Source of the DNA: an uncultured SAR116 cluster alpha proteobacterium
GTDB taxonomy: Bacteria > Pseudomonadota > Alphaproteobacteria > Puniceispirillales > Marisalimonadaceae
Direction of reading: 5' to 3'
Length of the DNA: 64,000 nucleotides
NCBI GenBank assembly: GCA_902543145.1
Contig: CACBXG010000005.1
Location: 42,547-106,546, forward strand
Under the pieces are notes generated by a model. That model did not search any database, was not told where the DNA came from, and saw only the letters and a list, made by a program, of their open reading frames with translations. Numbering within the stretch: the first letter of the stretch is position 1; each line of letters begins with the position of its first letter. Shown here one piece after another: positions 28,721 through 36,685 of this stretch. The translations under genes and the position numbers were made by a program.

Positions 28721-30691
28721 ATGCACAATAAACTAGTACATTTTAAATGCTATAAAGTTTTAATTTTGTTGTTATTTTTAACTTTAATTAGCTTGACTAA
28801 TATAAGCAAATCTAACTCTAACATCTTAGTTTCTAATCAAAATACTATAACTAACGAAAATTATGATTTTGTTAAATTTGATATTTTATTTGGTAAAATA
28901 TTTGAAACCACACCAACAAAAATTCTTATAGGTTTACAAGTAAACCTCTTACCAGAATGGAAAATATATTGGAGAAATCCAGGTGATGCAGGACTGCCTC
29001 CAGAAATCAAATGGGAAATAGGAAATAATATTAAATCAATGAATTTACTATTTCCAAACCCTAAAAGATTTAAGTTTTTCGGTATTGAGACATTTGGTTA
29101 CGAAAATGAAGTAATTTTTCCAATAGTTATAGAACGGTTAAACAAAAACAGAAAGATATCAGGGCCACTTCAATTTGAGGCACAAGTATGTGCTGAAATA
29201 TGTGTTCCAGTAAGTTTTAATTATGATTTAAGTAAATTAACTAAACATCACGAAGACAATTCTAAATTAAAAGACATACTTAGATTTAAAAATAAGGTAC
29301 CTAAGTTTCTAGGAAGTAAAGATTTAGAACTTTTCTCATTCGTTCAATCTGATGATAAACTAAGATTATCATTTATAAATAAATTAAATATAAGCCCTTA
29401 TGATATAATTATAGAAGATAATAAAGAATTCATTTTTGAGAAACCTAGATATTCAAAAAATGGTGAACTTTTAAATCTAACTATTAATTTTAAGGAAAAA
29501 AAAGACTATGAATTTGAATTTTTAAAATTAACTTTTCTAAGTAATAACATAAGTTATGAGAAAATTATAACTAAACAGTCAAATTTACCGAATAAAAATT
29601 TATTAAAATTTAATGAAAATAAAATTTCAATTGGTTTTGAAATTTTCATAATCGCTTTAATTGGGGGATTTATTTTAAATTTTATGCCCTGTGTTCTCCC
29701 TGTATTATCTTTGAAAATGATTCAATTAGTAAATCTAAGAACGGAAAACAAAGTAATATTTAGAAAGAAAATATCATTTAATATATTGGGTATATTAACA
29801 TCTTTTTTATTGCTAGCTTTTGTTACTTACATTGTTAAGTCTGCGGGTGAACTTGTTGGGTGGGGTGTGCAATTTCAAAATCCATATTTTCTAATTTTTA
29901 TGATTTTACTAACAGCTTTTTTTGGTTTTAATCTCTTAGGGTTATTTAATTTTTTCTTACCTCCAAAAGTTTTAAATATTCTATCATATAGGGGGGAGGG
30001 TTTTGTAGGCGATTTCATTACTGGAATTACATTAACTTTATTAGCTACTCCATGTACAGCGCCATTAGTGGGTACTGCAGTTGGTTTTGCCTTATCTGGA
30101 GGTACTGTCGAAATTTTTTCTATTCTTTTAATTATGGGTCTAGGTTTGTCATTACCCCTAATTCTAATAATGTTATTTCCAAAAATTATATCAATTATTC
30201 CAAAGCCTGGTAAATGGTTAGTAACTTTTAAAAAAATTATGGCTATTTTCCTTCTACTTACTTCGTTATGGTTAATAAATATATTAATGAAATTAGAGAC
30301 AAAAATTGAAACTAATTTAAATAATTATTCTAATTTAGAGATAGTTAATTGGGATATAAACAAAAATATTTCATTACCAAATCAGTTGGCAGCAAAAGGT
30401 GAAATAGTATTTGTCGATATAACCGCAGATTGGTGTATAACATGTCAGGTGAATAAAGCTTTGGTACTTGAAACTAAACAAGTATCAGAAATTTTTAAAA
30501 GAAATAATGTAAAAGTTCTAACCTTAGATTGGACTAAACCGAACAAAAATATTAAAAAATTCTTAACTAAAAAACAACGTTATGGAATACCGTACAATGA
30601 AATTTATGGTCCATTATTGTCAAATGGAAAAATTCTGTCTGAATTACTGACTATTAAAGAAATTCAGAAATATATCAAATTAGCAAAATAA
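28721..30691 (+). CDS. DsbD/ScsB-type thiol:disulfide interchange protein
   Basis: The 656-residue three-part membrane protein passes reducing power from the cytoplasm to the periplasm. Residues ~1–35 hold a signal sequence. The periplasmic N-domain carries the pair Cys157…Cys161 and a WKIYWRNPGDAGLPPEI segment typical of the ScsB branch. Eight or so helices follow (about 305–525), with the paired Cys in MPCVLPVL and ATPCTAPLVG. A C-terminal thioredoxin domain has WCITC (Cys572, Cys575). Likely clients are the CcmG/CcmH thioredox pair coded at 56.7–57.7 kb and periplasmic peroxide or copper-handling proteins. Confidence 0.88.
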   Translation: MHNKLVHFKCYKVLILLLFLTLISLTNISKSNSNILVSNQNTITNENYDFVKFDILFGKIFETTPTKILIGLQVNLLPEWKIYWRNPGDAGLPPEIKWEIGNNIKSMNLLFPNPKRFKFFGIETFGYENEVIFPIVIERLNKNRKISGPLQFEAQVCAEICVPVSFNYDLSKLTKHHEDNSKLKDILRFKNKVPKFLGSKDLELFSFVQSDDKLRLSFINKLNISPYDIIIEDNKEFIFEKPRYSKNGELLNLTINFKEKKDYEFEFLKLTFLSNNISYEKIITKQSNLPNKNLLKFNENKISIGFEIFIIALIGGFILNFMPCVLPVLSLKMIQLVNLRTENKVIFRKKISFNILGILTSFLLLAFVTYIVKSAGELVGWGVQFQNPYFLIFMILLTAFFGFNLLGLFNFFLPPKVLNILSYRGEGFVGDFITGITLTLLATPCTAPLVGTAVGFALSGGTVEIFSILLIMGLGLSLPLILIMLFPKIISIIPKPGKWLVTFKKIMAIFLLLTSLWLINILMKLETKIETNLNNYSNLEIVNWDINKNISLPNQLAAKGEIVFVDITADWCITCQVNKALVLETKQVSEIFKRNNVKVLTLDWTKPNKNIKKFLTKKQRYGIPYNEIYGPLLSNGKILSELLTIKEIQKYIKLAK

Positions 30692-30752
30692 TTTTATTTT
30701 AAAACCTAGTGATATAGTTTAAGTATAATTTAAATAAATATAAGGAGTTTGC

Positions 30753-31232
30753 ATGTCAGCTAATATAGGTAATAATTTCCCCTCTGGAATATTTCTTATA
30801 AAAGATAGTGAGGGAGTAAAAGAAGTCAAAACTGATGATTATTTTAAATCGAATAAAGTTGTTTTGTTTGCTTTACCTGGAGCTTTTACACCGACATGCT
30901 CTGCTAAACATTTGCCAGGTTATATAAAATATTATCAAGATATTAAAGATAAAGGTGTAGATATGATTGCATGTATGGCAGTGAATGATCCACATGTAAT
31001 GCGTGCGTGGGGTTTAGCAAATGAAGTTGAAGGAAAAATTGACATGTTATCTGATTCTGATTGTTCAGTTTCACAGTCTCTTAATTTAGATATGAATTTC
31101 GGTAGAATAATGGGGCATAGATCAAGAAGATTTGCCATGATAGTTGATGATAATGTAATCAGAAAGTCATTTGTAGAAGAAGTTGGAGCATTTGAGGTTT
31201 CAACTGCAGAAAATATTTTAAAAAATCTATAG
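30753..31232 (+). CDS. Peroxiredoxin (Prx5 / glutaredoxin-dependent type)
   Basis: The 159-residue thiol peroxidase has its peroxidatic Cys49 in ALPGAFTPTCSAKHLPGY, the signature of the Prx5 group (PxxxTxxCS). It is cytoplasmic, as no signal peptide is present. Such enzymes usually draw electrons from glutathione/glutaredoxin, which fits the gshA gene in this window. The gene has a clear ribosome-binding site (AAGGAG) and a TATAAT at 30724–30729 upstream. Confidence 0.94.
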   Translation: MSANIGNNFPSGIFLIKDSEGVKEVKTDDYFKSNKVVLFALPGAFTPTCSAKHLPGYIKYYQDIKDKGVDMIACMAVNDPHVMRAWGLANEVEGKIDMLSDSDCSVSQSLNLDMNFGRIMGHRSRRFAMIVDDNVIRKSFVEEVGAFEVSTAENILKNL

Positions 31233-31239
31233 TATTTTA

Positions 31240-31674
31240 TTATTTCTCATTCATTGCATTTACAGCCAATTTATCTGCAATTTCATTGTAATGGTTTCCA
31301 GAATGTCCTTTAACCCAAAACCATTCTACATTATGAAAGCTCACATTTTCATCTAGTTCAATCCAAAGCTCTTTATTGGAGACCTTTTTTTTATTAGCAG
31401 TTTTCCATCCATTCCTTTTCCAATTAATAATCCATTCTGTTATTCCATTTTTAACATATTGTGAATCTGTATATAATTTTATTTTACTTGGTTGTTTTAT
31501 TGCTTTTAAAGCCTCAATTGTTGCCTTAAGTTCCATTCTATTATTTGTAGTTAATTTTTCTGATCCAGATAAATGTGTTTCATTATCCTGATAAAGTAAA
31601 ACAGCTCCCCATCCACCTTTTCCAGGGTTTCCAGAGCATGCACCATCTGTAAAAATAGTAATTTCTTTTTTCAT
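31240..31674 (-). CDS. rnhA: Ribonuclease HI
   Basis: The 144-residue enzyme removes RNA from RNA–DNA hybrids. The four catalytic acidic residues are recognisable: Asp10 in [11 protein letters not shown], Glu48 in RMELKA, Asp70 in LYTDSQYV and the Asp in EIADKLA near residue 134. The substrate-binding His is in KGHSGN. It is the last gene of the ispH–thrB–rnhA run, starting 2 bp after thrB. Confidence 0.96.
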   Translation of the reverse strand: MKKEITIFTDGACSGNPGKGGWGAVLLYQDNETHLSGSEKLTTNNRMELKATIEALKAIKQPSKIKLYTDSQYVKNGITEWIINWKRNGWKTANKKKVSNKELWIELDENVSFHNVEWFWVKGHSGNHYNEIADKLAVNAMNEK

Positions 31675-31676
31675 GA

Positions 31677-32654
31677 TTAATTTTCTACATATTTAATATT
31701 TTTAACTAATTTCTTAAAATATTTGTGTTTTGTTATGTATTCTTCTGGATTTTTGAGAACAACATTAGCTTCAATAGGTGTGTTTACCCAATCAAATAAT
31801 CTTGTTAATAAAAAACGTAGTGAAGCAGCTTGACACAATAGTGGTAAAAAGAATTCTTCATCTTTACTTAATTTCCTTTTAGAGTTGTATCCTTTTAATA
31901 GAGCTTGATATTTTTTATTTTGAAAATTGTATTGCTTATCAAAACACCAAGCATTAATAGCAATCGCCAAATCATATGCAAGTATATCAGTACATGAAAA
32001 ATAAAAATCAATTACTCCCGTAATTTTGTCATTAATAAAAAAAATATTATCAGGAAAAAAGTCTCCATGAATAAAACCTTTTGGTAAGTCATATGGCCAA
32101 AATTTAGAAACAAAATCAAAGGAATTTTGTATATCTTTCATTAATTCAGGTTGAAGTTTATCTAATACGTTAACTGGTATGGAATTATTACAATTTTTAA
32201 TTAATGTCTGCCATCCCTTTATAGAAAGAGAGTTATCTCTTTGAAGTTCAAAATCTTTACTAGAGAGGTGCATAAGCCCCATACTGGAACCGACTTGATT
32301 ACAATCATCAATAGTTACGTTATTTTTGGATTTTCCTTCAAGAAAATTAACAACAATTGTTGGTTTTCCTTTTAATTTTTGAAGAAATTTATTATTTTTA
32401 TCACGTATTGGTTCAGGACAACAATAACCATTTTTGTTTAAATGAAGCATAATTTTAATAAAAAAAGGAATGTCCTTAATATCTACTCTTTTTTCAAAAA
32501 CAGTGAGTATATAATTACCATTAGATGTTTTTAATTGAAAGTTACTGTTTTCTATTCCTTCTGTAATACCAGAAAATGAAATTAACTTACCAATATCGTA
32601 TAGCTCTAAAAAATCTATTATATGACCTTCATTTAAATTTGTATAGACTGCCAA
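31677..32654 (-). CDS. thrB: Homoserine kinase, aminoglycoside-phosphotransferase-fold type
   Basis: The 325-residue ThrB of the alphaproteobacterial type, structurally a choline/aminoglycoside kinase rather than a GHMP kinase. The catalytic Brenner motif reads [13 protein letters not shown] near residue 192, and the metal-binding Asp is in VIDFYFSC. It phosphorylates homoserine, making the substrate for ThrC (thrC is at 25427). It lies between ispH and rnhA with short gaps, a common alphaproteobacterial arrangement. Confidence 0.95.
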   Translation of the reverse strand: MAVYTNLNEGHIIDFLELYDIGKLISFSGITEGIENSNFQLKTSNGNYILTVFEKRVDIKDIPFFIKIMLHLNKNGYCCPEPIRDKNNKFLQKLKGKPTIVVNFLEGKSKNNVTIDDCNQVGSSMGLMHLSSKDFELQRDNSLSIKGWQTLIKNCNNSIPVNVLDKLQPELMKDIQNSFDFVSKFWPYDLPKGFIHGDFFPDNIFFINDKITGVIDFYFSCTDILAYDLAIAINAWCFDKQYNFQNKKYQALLKGYNSKRKLSKDEEFFLPLLCQAASLRFLLTRLFDWVNTPIEANVVLKNPEEYITKHKYFKKLVKNIKYVEN

Positions 32655-32670
32655 CTCTAAATCCTAAAAC

Positions 32671-33624
32671 TTATCGTAAAATTTTTGGTAAATTAAATTT
32701 AACATCTTCTTTTGTCACTTCATGATCTATCAAATTAACTTCAAAATCTTTTTTAAGTTTAGATATTAATACTTGTACTAGGGTCTCAGGTGCTGATGCA
32801 CCAGCAGTTAAACCAATATTAGGAGATTTTAAGGGATCAAATTTTTTTAAAAACAAATCAAGTTTATTCTCGTTGGGTATTAAAATAGCTTTTTTTACAC
32901 CGTGAGATAACGCAACTTCTACAAGACGAACAGAATTAGAGGAATTTTCAGCTCCTATAACTAAAATACAATCACATATTTTTGACATTGATTTTACTGC
33001 CATTTGTCTATTTGTAGTTGCATAACAAATATCTTCAGAACTCGGACCTTTAATATTTGGAAATCTAGATTTTAAAATACTTAAAATTTTACTTGTATCA
33101 TCTATGGACAATGTCGTTTGGGTAGCAAAAGCTAAATTGTCTGGATTATCTATTTTAACTTTATAAGCATCTTCTTCTGTTTCGATCAGAGTAATATTAT
33201 TTTTTGGAACTTGTCCCATAGTTCCAATTACTTCTACATGGTCTTTATGTCCAATTAATAAAACGTGTCTTCCTAAATTATAATGACGAATTGTTTCATT
33301 ATGAACTTTAGTTACTAATGGACAAGTCGCATCTATAGAAATCATTTTCCTTTGTTTTGCCTCATACATGACTGATTTAGCAACACCATGTGCTGAAAAG
33401 ATAATCGGACGATTAGTTGGTGCCTCATTAACTTCATCAACAAACACAGCGCCTATTCTAGCTAAAGAATTAACAACATCTTTATTATGAACTATTTCAT
33501 GTCTAACATAGACTGGAGATCCAAATCTTTTAATAGACTCTTCTACAATTTTTACAGCTCTATCAACACCTGCACAAAAACCTCTTGGTGATGCAAGATA
33601 TAAATTAATTTTTTGTTTCTTCAT
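32671..33624 (-). CDS. ispH: 4-hydroxy-3-methylbut-2-enyl diphosphate reductase
   Basis: The 317-residue iron–sulfur enzyme makes IPP and DMAPP in the last step of the MEP pathway. The three cluster-ligating cysteines are in PRGFCAGVDRA (Cys17), DATCPLVTK (about 101) and the DICYATTNRQ segment (about 198). It feeds all isoprenoids used by genes here, including ubiA, ctaB and the crt pathway. It leads the ispH–thrB–rnhA run. Confidence 0.97.
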   Translation of the reverse strand: MKKQKINLYLASPRGFCAGVDRAVKIVEESIKRFGSPVYVRHEIVHNKDVVNSLARIGAVFVDEVNEAPTNRPIIFSAHGVAKSVMYEAKQRKMISIDATCPLVTKVHNETIRHYNLGRHVLLIGHKDHVEVIGTMGQVPKNNITLIETEEDAYKVKIDNPDNLAFATQTTLSIDDTSKILSILKSRFPNIKGPSSEDICYATTNRQMAVKSMSKICDCILVIGAENSSNSVRLVEVALSHGVKKAILIPNENKLDLFLKKFDPLKSPNIGLTAGASAPETLVQVLISKLKKDFEVNLIDHEVTKEDVKFNLPKILR

Positions 33625-33708
33625 AATTTAGTTTTGATGTATTACAATCAATACGTCAATAAAGATTAGCCAAGTTACAAAATTTTTTACATTTTTAGGA
33701 TATTATGT

Positions 33709-34137
33709 ATGATTCGAGTTTTTATTATAATTTCATTTTTATTTTTTAATGGTTGCTCAACTTTTAAAAAAGATGTTGTTGAATGTCCCAAATTGATTGC
33801 ACCTAAAAAAGCTGCTGAAATAGTTGTTAATTCAGAAAGCAACTCATCGGTTTATTTAGGATTTAGAGGTGTACAGAAGTTTTGCTACAAAAATGGCAAT
33901 GATATTCAAATGGAGCTCTCTGTTAATATACGAGCAATTAGAAATGAAACAACAAAGGAAGATTATGTTCCTGTCAATATTAGTGTAGTATCAGTAGATT
34001 TTAATAAAAAAGAATTTGATAGAGATGAATTTAACTATTCTCAATTTTTGTTAAAAGGTAGTAAAATAGTAGATAGAGCTACAACATTTGAATTGAAAGT
34101 TCCTGCTGGAGGACAAGTTTTGCTAGGAATAAAGTAG
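33709..34137 (+). CDS. Small uncharacterised lipoprotein
   Basis: A 142-residue protein with a lipoprotein signal peptide: hydrophobic residues 2–13 followed by the lipobox FNGC with Cys16 as the acylation site. The mature part is about 126 residues, looks mainly beta-strand, and has no enzyme motif I recognise. It is divergent from ispH and ends exactly one base before the last codon of atpF on the other strand. An envelope-localised alphaproteobacterial protein of unknown function is the most I can say. Confidence 0.75.
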   Translation: MIRVFIIISFLFFNGCSTFKKDVVECPKLIAPKKAAEIVVNSESNSSVYLGFRGVQKFCYKNGNDIQMELSVNIRAIRNETTKEDYVPVNISVVSVDFNKKEFDRDEFNYSQFLLKGSKIVDRATTFELKVPAGGQVLLGIK

Positions 34138-34623
34138 TCATTTTATAATAGAGGATTTAATCTCATTTGAAGATTTAGAAATTAGATTAATGTTTTCTTT
34201 ATTATCCAATTTTTGTTTAATATAAATTTTAGATGATTCTATTACGATACTGCTAGTAATTTCTTTAATTTTTTTTATAGCCTCAGATTCTAACGATAAA
34301 ATTTTTTGTCTGGCTTGTTCTTCTTTTCTTTTAATCATTTCAAGCGATTTTAAATTTGCTTCTTCTTGAATTTTTTTAGCAGTTTCCTTTGCGTTTTTAA
34401 TTAGATTTTCAGCTTCGTCAGAAACATTTTTTTGATTTTGTAAAGCAAGCCTCAGTTCTTCCAAAGCTTCTTCTTTAAGTGATTTAGCTTCATTAAGTTC
34501 TTTTTCAATTAATGATGATCTCTCATCTAGTAAAGAAAGTATAGCTTTCTTACTTTTTTTCCAAACTAACACAAAAAATAATAAAAACGCAATTGCAACC
34601 CATGCTGTCTCATCAAAGTACAT
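34138..34623 (-). CDS. atpF: ATP synthase Fo subunit b
   Basis: The 161-residue peripheral-stalk subunit has one N-terminal transmembrane helix (about 6–22) followed by a long charged coiled-coil. It is the last gene of the Fo operon atpI-B-E-F'-F, next to the paralogous b' gene with a 1-bp spacer. The F1 genes (atpHAGDC) are not in this window, as is usual for alphaproteobacteria. Confidence 0.93.
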   Translation of the reverse strand: MYFDETAWVAIAFLLFFVLVWKKSKKAILSLLDERSSLIEKELNEAKSLKEEALEELRLALQNQKNVSDEAENLIKNAKETAKKIQEEANLKSLEMIKRKEEQARQKILSLESEAIKKIKEITSSIVIESSKIYIKQKLDNKENINLISKSSNEIKSSIIK

Positions 34624-34624
34624 T

Positions 34625-35212
34625 CTATTTCTCCACTAATACATCTTTTGATGCTGTATTAATTGCTTTCTTGCCATCAACTTTATCGTATTTGAGATCA
34701 GTTAAGTTTTGAATGACTTTTGCAGTGAGTTCTTCAGCGTTATTTATGACTTCCTTTATAACTAATTTTTGTGTTTCCATTATTTGTTTCTCAGCATTAA
34801 CTAATTTTTCATTTAATTTTTGATTTATATCTTTTTCTTTTTTTTCGATATTTTGTTTTGATTCAGCAAGAGCTTGATTCACAATTAATTGTGATCTTGA
34901 TTTTATTTCTGTCTGAGAATTAATAATATTTTCCTTTATTTTTTCAGTCTCTTGACTTGAAGTTTTAGCTTTTACTAAGTCATTTTGGATATTAGTTTCC
35001 CTGTTATTTAAAATTGATTTTATATTTGGAGTTACCAGATATTTCATCAAGATATAACCTATAATTAGTGATAAAACAGACCAAAAAACAAGAGATGGAT
35101 ATGTATTAAAATCTAATTGTGGCAGTCCAGCTTTACCCTCATTAGCTTGAGCAACATAAGAAGTGCTTGTAAAGAGTATTAAAACTAAGATAATTTTACG
35201 ATAATATGACAT
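34625..35212 (-). CDS. atpG: ATP synthase Fo subunit b'
   Basis: The 195-residue second stalk subunit has a short, possibly cleaved hydrophobic N-terminus (about 6–23, ending AQA), a membrane helix (about 40–60) and a long coiled-coil. b/b' heterodimers are the rule in alphaproteobacteria and other photosynthesis-related lineages. A 66-bp gap containing a perfect hairpin separates it from atpE upstream. The symbol atpG is used for b' in some annotations and for gamma in others; atpF' is an equivalent name. Confidence 0.9.
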   Translation of the reverse strand: MSYYRKIILVLILFTSTSYVAQANEGKAGLPQLDFNTYPSLVFWSVLSLIIGYILMKYLVTPNIKSILNNRETNIQNDLVKAKTSSQETEKIKENIINSQTEIKSRSQLIVNQALAESKQNIEKKEKDINQKLNEKLVNAEKQIMETQKLVIKEVINNAEELTAKVIQNLTDLKYDKVDGKKAINTASKDVLVEK

Positions 35213-35238
35213 TTCTTATTCTTATTTTAGTAAAAATC

Positions 35239-35264
35239 TGCCTATAGTTAAATTACTATAGGCA
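35239..35264 (-). terminator. Perfect intercistronic hairpin after atpE
   Basis: TGCCTATAGT and ACTATAGGCA form a perfect 10-bp stem with a six-base loop in the 66-bp gap between atpE and the b' gene. Read on the coding (minus) strand the stem is followed by GATTTTTACT, a short T-run. It could act as a partial terminator, or as a 3' end that stabilises atpE mRNA. Either would raise subunit c output relative to b and b'. Confidence 0.75.
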
Positions 35265-35278
35265 AGATTAAATTTTTA

Positions 35279-35506
35279 TTAGAATGTGAATAATAATAAT
35301 AACGCAATAACTAATGCAAAAAGTGCAACAGCTTCTGTTAGAGCAAATCCTAAAATAGCTATTCCAAAAACTTCATTTTTTGCTGCTGGGTTTCTTCCAA
35401 CAGCTGTAACTAATGAAGCAAAAATATTACCAATTCCAACTCCAACTCCAGCTAGAGCTATAACGGCTAATCCAGCTCCTATTAATTTTGCGGCATCCAT
35501 TTCCAT
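35279..35506 (-). CDS. atpE: ATP synthase Fo subunit c
   Basis: The 75-residue ring subunit is a two-helix hairpin. The proton-carrying Glu58 sits in helix 2 ([10 protein letters not shown]), and the polar loop has GRNPAAK. I chose the start at 35506 ([10 protein letters not shown]) because it gives the standard length and is preceded by AAGAAAGGAAA. An upstream in-frame ATG at 35569 would add 21 atypical residues and overlap atpB. The absence of the Na+-binding Gln/Ser pattern suggests a proton-type ring. Confidence 0.95.
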   Translation of the reverse strand: MEMDAAKLIGAGLAVIALAGVGVGIGNIFASLVTAVGRNPAAKNEVFGIAILGFALTEAVALFALVIALLLLFTF

Positions 35507-35546
35507 ATTTTTTCCTTTCTTGAGTAATTTTAAATTTAGTAATGAA

Positions 35547-36290
35547 TTAGTGTAAATGTATTGCATCATGAAGGTACATACATGTTAAAATACTGAAAAC
35601 ATAGGCTTGAAGTGCGGCTACTAAAAATTCCAGTCCAGTTAGACCAATAACTGCCAAAAGAGGTAATACGGCACCTGCTTTTAAAACGCCACCTGCTGAT
35701 CCCATCATAATTATGAGTCCAGCAAATACCTTCATCATTGTGTGTCCGGCTAACATATTAGCAAATAATCTGACAGATAAGCTAATCGGACGGATAAAGT
35801 AAGAAATAATTTCAATTGGTATCAATAGAGGTGCTAGGCCAATTGGAACTCCAGATGGGAAAAAGTATGTAAAAAATTTAAAGCCATGTTTTAAAATTGC
35901 AATAATTGTAACTCCTAAGAATATAATTGCAGCCAATGTAAAAGTAACTGCTATTTGTGAGGTGAAAGTGTAACTGTAGGGTATCATTCCAAGCAGATTT
36001 CCAAATAAAATAAACATAAATAAAGTGAAAATAAATGGAAAGTAAGCTTGACTACCTTTGCCTGCATTTTCTTTAACCATATTTGCAACAAACTCATATG
36101 ACATTTCTACTAAGGATTGAAATCTTCCAGGTATAAGTGCTTGCTTTCTTGATCCAAAATATAAAAAACAAACTGACCCAAGAATAGACAACATCATGAA
36201 TAGAGAAGCGTTAGTGAATGATACATCGATACCCATAAAGTTGAGTTCGTATAAAGTTTTAATTGTAAATTGTTCAACAGGTGAATTCAT
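35547..36290 (-). CDS. atpB: ATP synthase Fo subunit a
   Basis: The 247-residue stator subunit forms the proton half-channels. The essential Arg is in [13 protein letters not shown] (about residue 160), and family segments [14 protein letters not shown] and the C-terminal [18 protein letters not shown] are present. It follows atpI by 1 bp and precedes atpE. Confidence 0.97.
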   Translation of the reverse strand: MNSPVEQFTIKTLYELNFMGIDVSFTNASLFMMLSILGSVCFLYFGSRKQALIPGRFQSLVEMSYEFVANMVKENAGKGSQAYFPFIFTLFMFILFGNLLGMIPYSYTFTSQIAVTFTLAAIIFLGVTIIAILKHGFKFFTYFFPSGVPIGLAPLLIPIEIISYFIRPISLSVRLFANMLAGHTMMKVFAGLIIMMGSAGGVLKAGAVLPLLAVIGLTGLEFLVAALQAYVFSILTCMYLHDAIHLH

Positions 36291-36291
36291 A

Positions 36292-36600
36292 TTATTTTTC
36301 TTTTTCGTTAAAAAATCCCATTTTCAAACCTTTGCCAGTCAAAACTCTCCAAAGGTTATATATCCCAGCAACACCACCTAATAAAAAAAATACTAATAGA
36401 AATAATGGAGTTGTATTAAACCACTGATCTATTGTCCATCCTAAGCCCGCACCAATTAGCAAACCTGCGAGTAATTCTGTTCCAACTCTATAGTAAATAT
36501 TAAGCGAATCTGTATCTTTAAATGTTTTTTTATAATCCTTCTTAGCTAGTGCAACATCTATTCTTTTTGATAAATTTTTTTCTTTATTTAACGTGCTCAT
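36292..36600 (-). CDS. atpI: AtpI-like ATP synthase accessory protein
   Basis: A 102-residue protein with two transmembrane helices (about 50–67 and 73–90) in the KGLKMG-ended AtpZ/AtpI style of alphaproteobacteria. It contains LLAGLLIGAGLGWTIDQWF. The family assists Mg2+ supply or assembly of the c-ring. It is the first gene of the Fo operon, and a good promoter lies just upstream. Confidence 0.85.
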   Translation of the reverse strand: MSTLNKEKNLSKRIDVALAKKDYKKTFKDTDSLNIYYRVGTELLAGLLIGAGLGWTIDQWFNTTPLFLLVFFLLGGVAGIYNLWRVLTGKGLKMGFFNEKEK

Positions 36601-36634
36601 ACTATACTTTCAAATGATAACTATAAGCGTGCTT

Positions 36635-36663
36635 AAATTATTTTGAGCTAACAAATAAGTCAA
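36635..36663 (-). promoter_or_regulatory. Predicted sigma70-type promoter for the ATP synthase Fo operon
   Basis: On the minus strand TTGACT (36663–36658) and TAATTT (36640–36635) are separated by exactly 17 bp. The site lies in the 85-bp gap between smc and atpI and would give a leader of roughly 28 nt. The -35 matches five of six consensus bases; the -10 is weaker. Confidence 0.55.
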
Positions 36664-36685
36664 GAGTTTACTTCAAAAACTTTAA

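Noticed and set aside
35507..35569. 21-residue N-terminal extension of subunit c
   Set aside because: The extension is atypical for the family and overlaps atpB; the start at 35506 has a ribosome-binding site and gives the standard protein.
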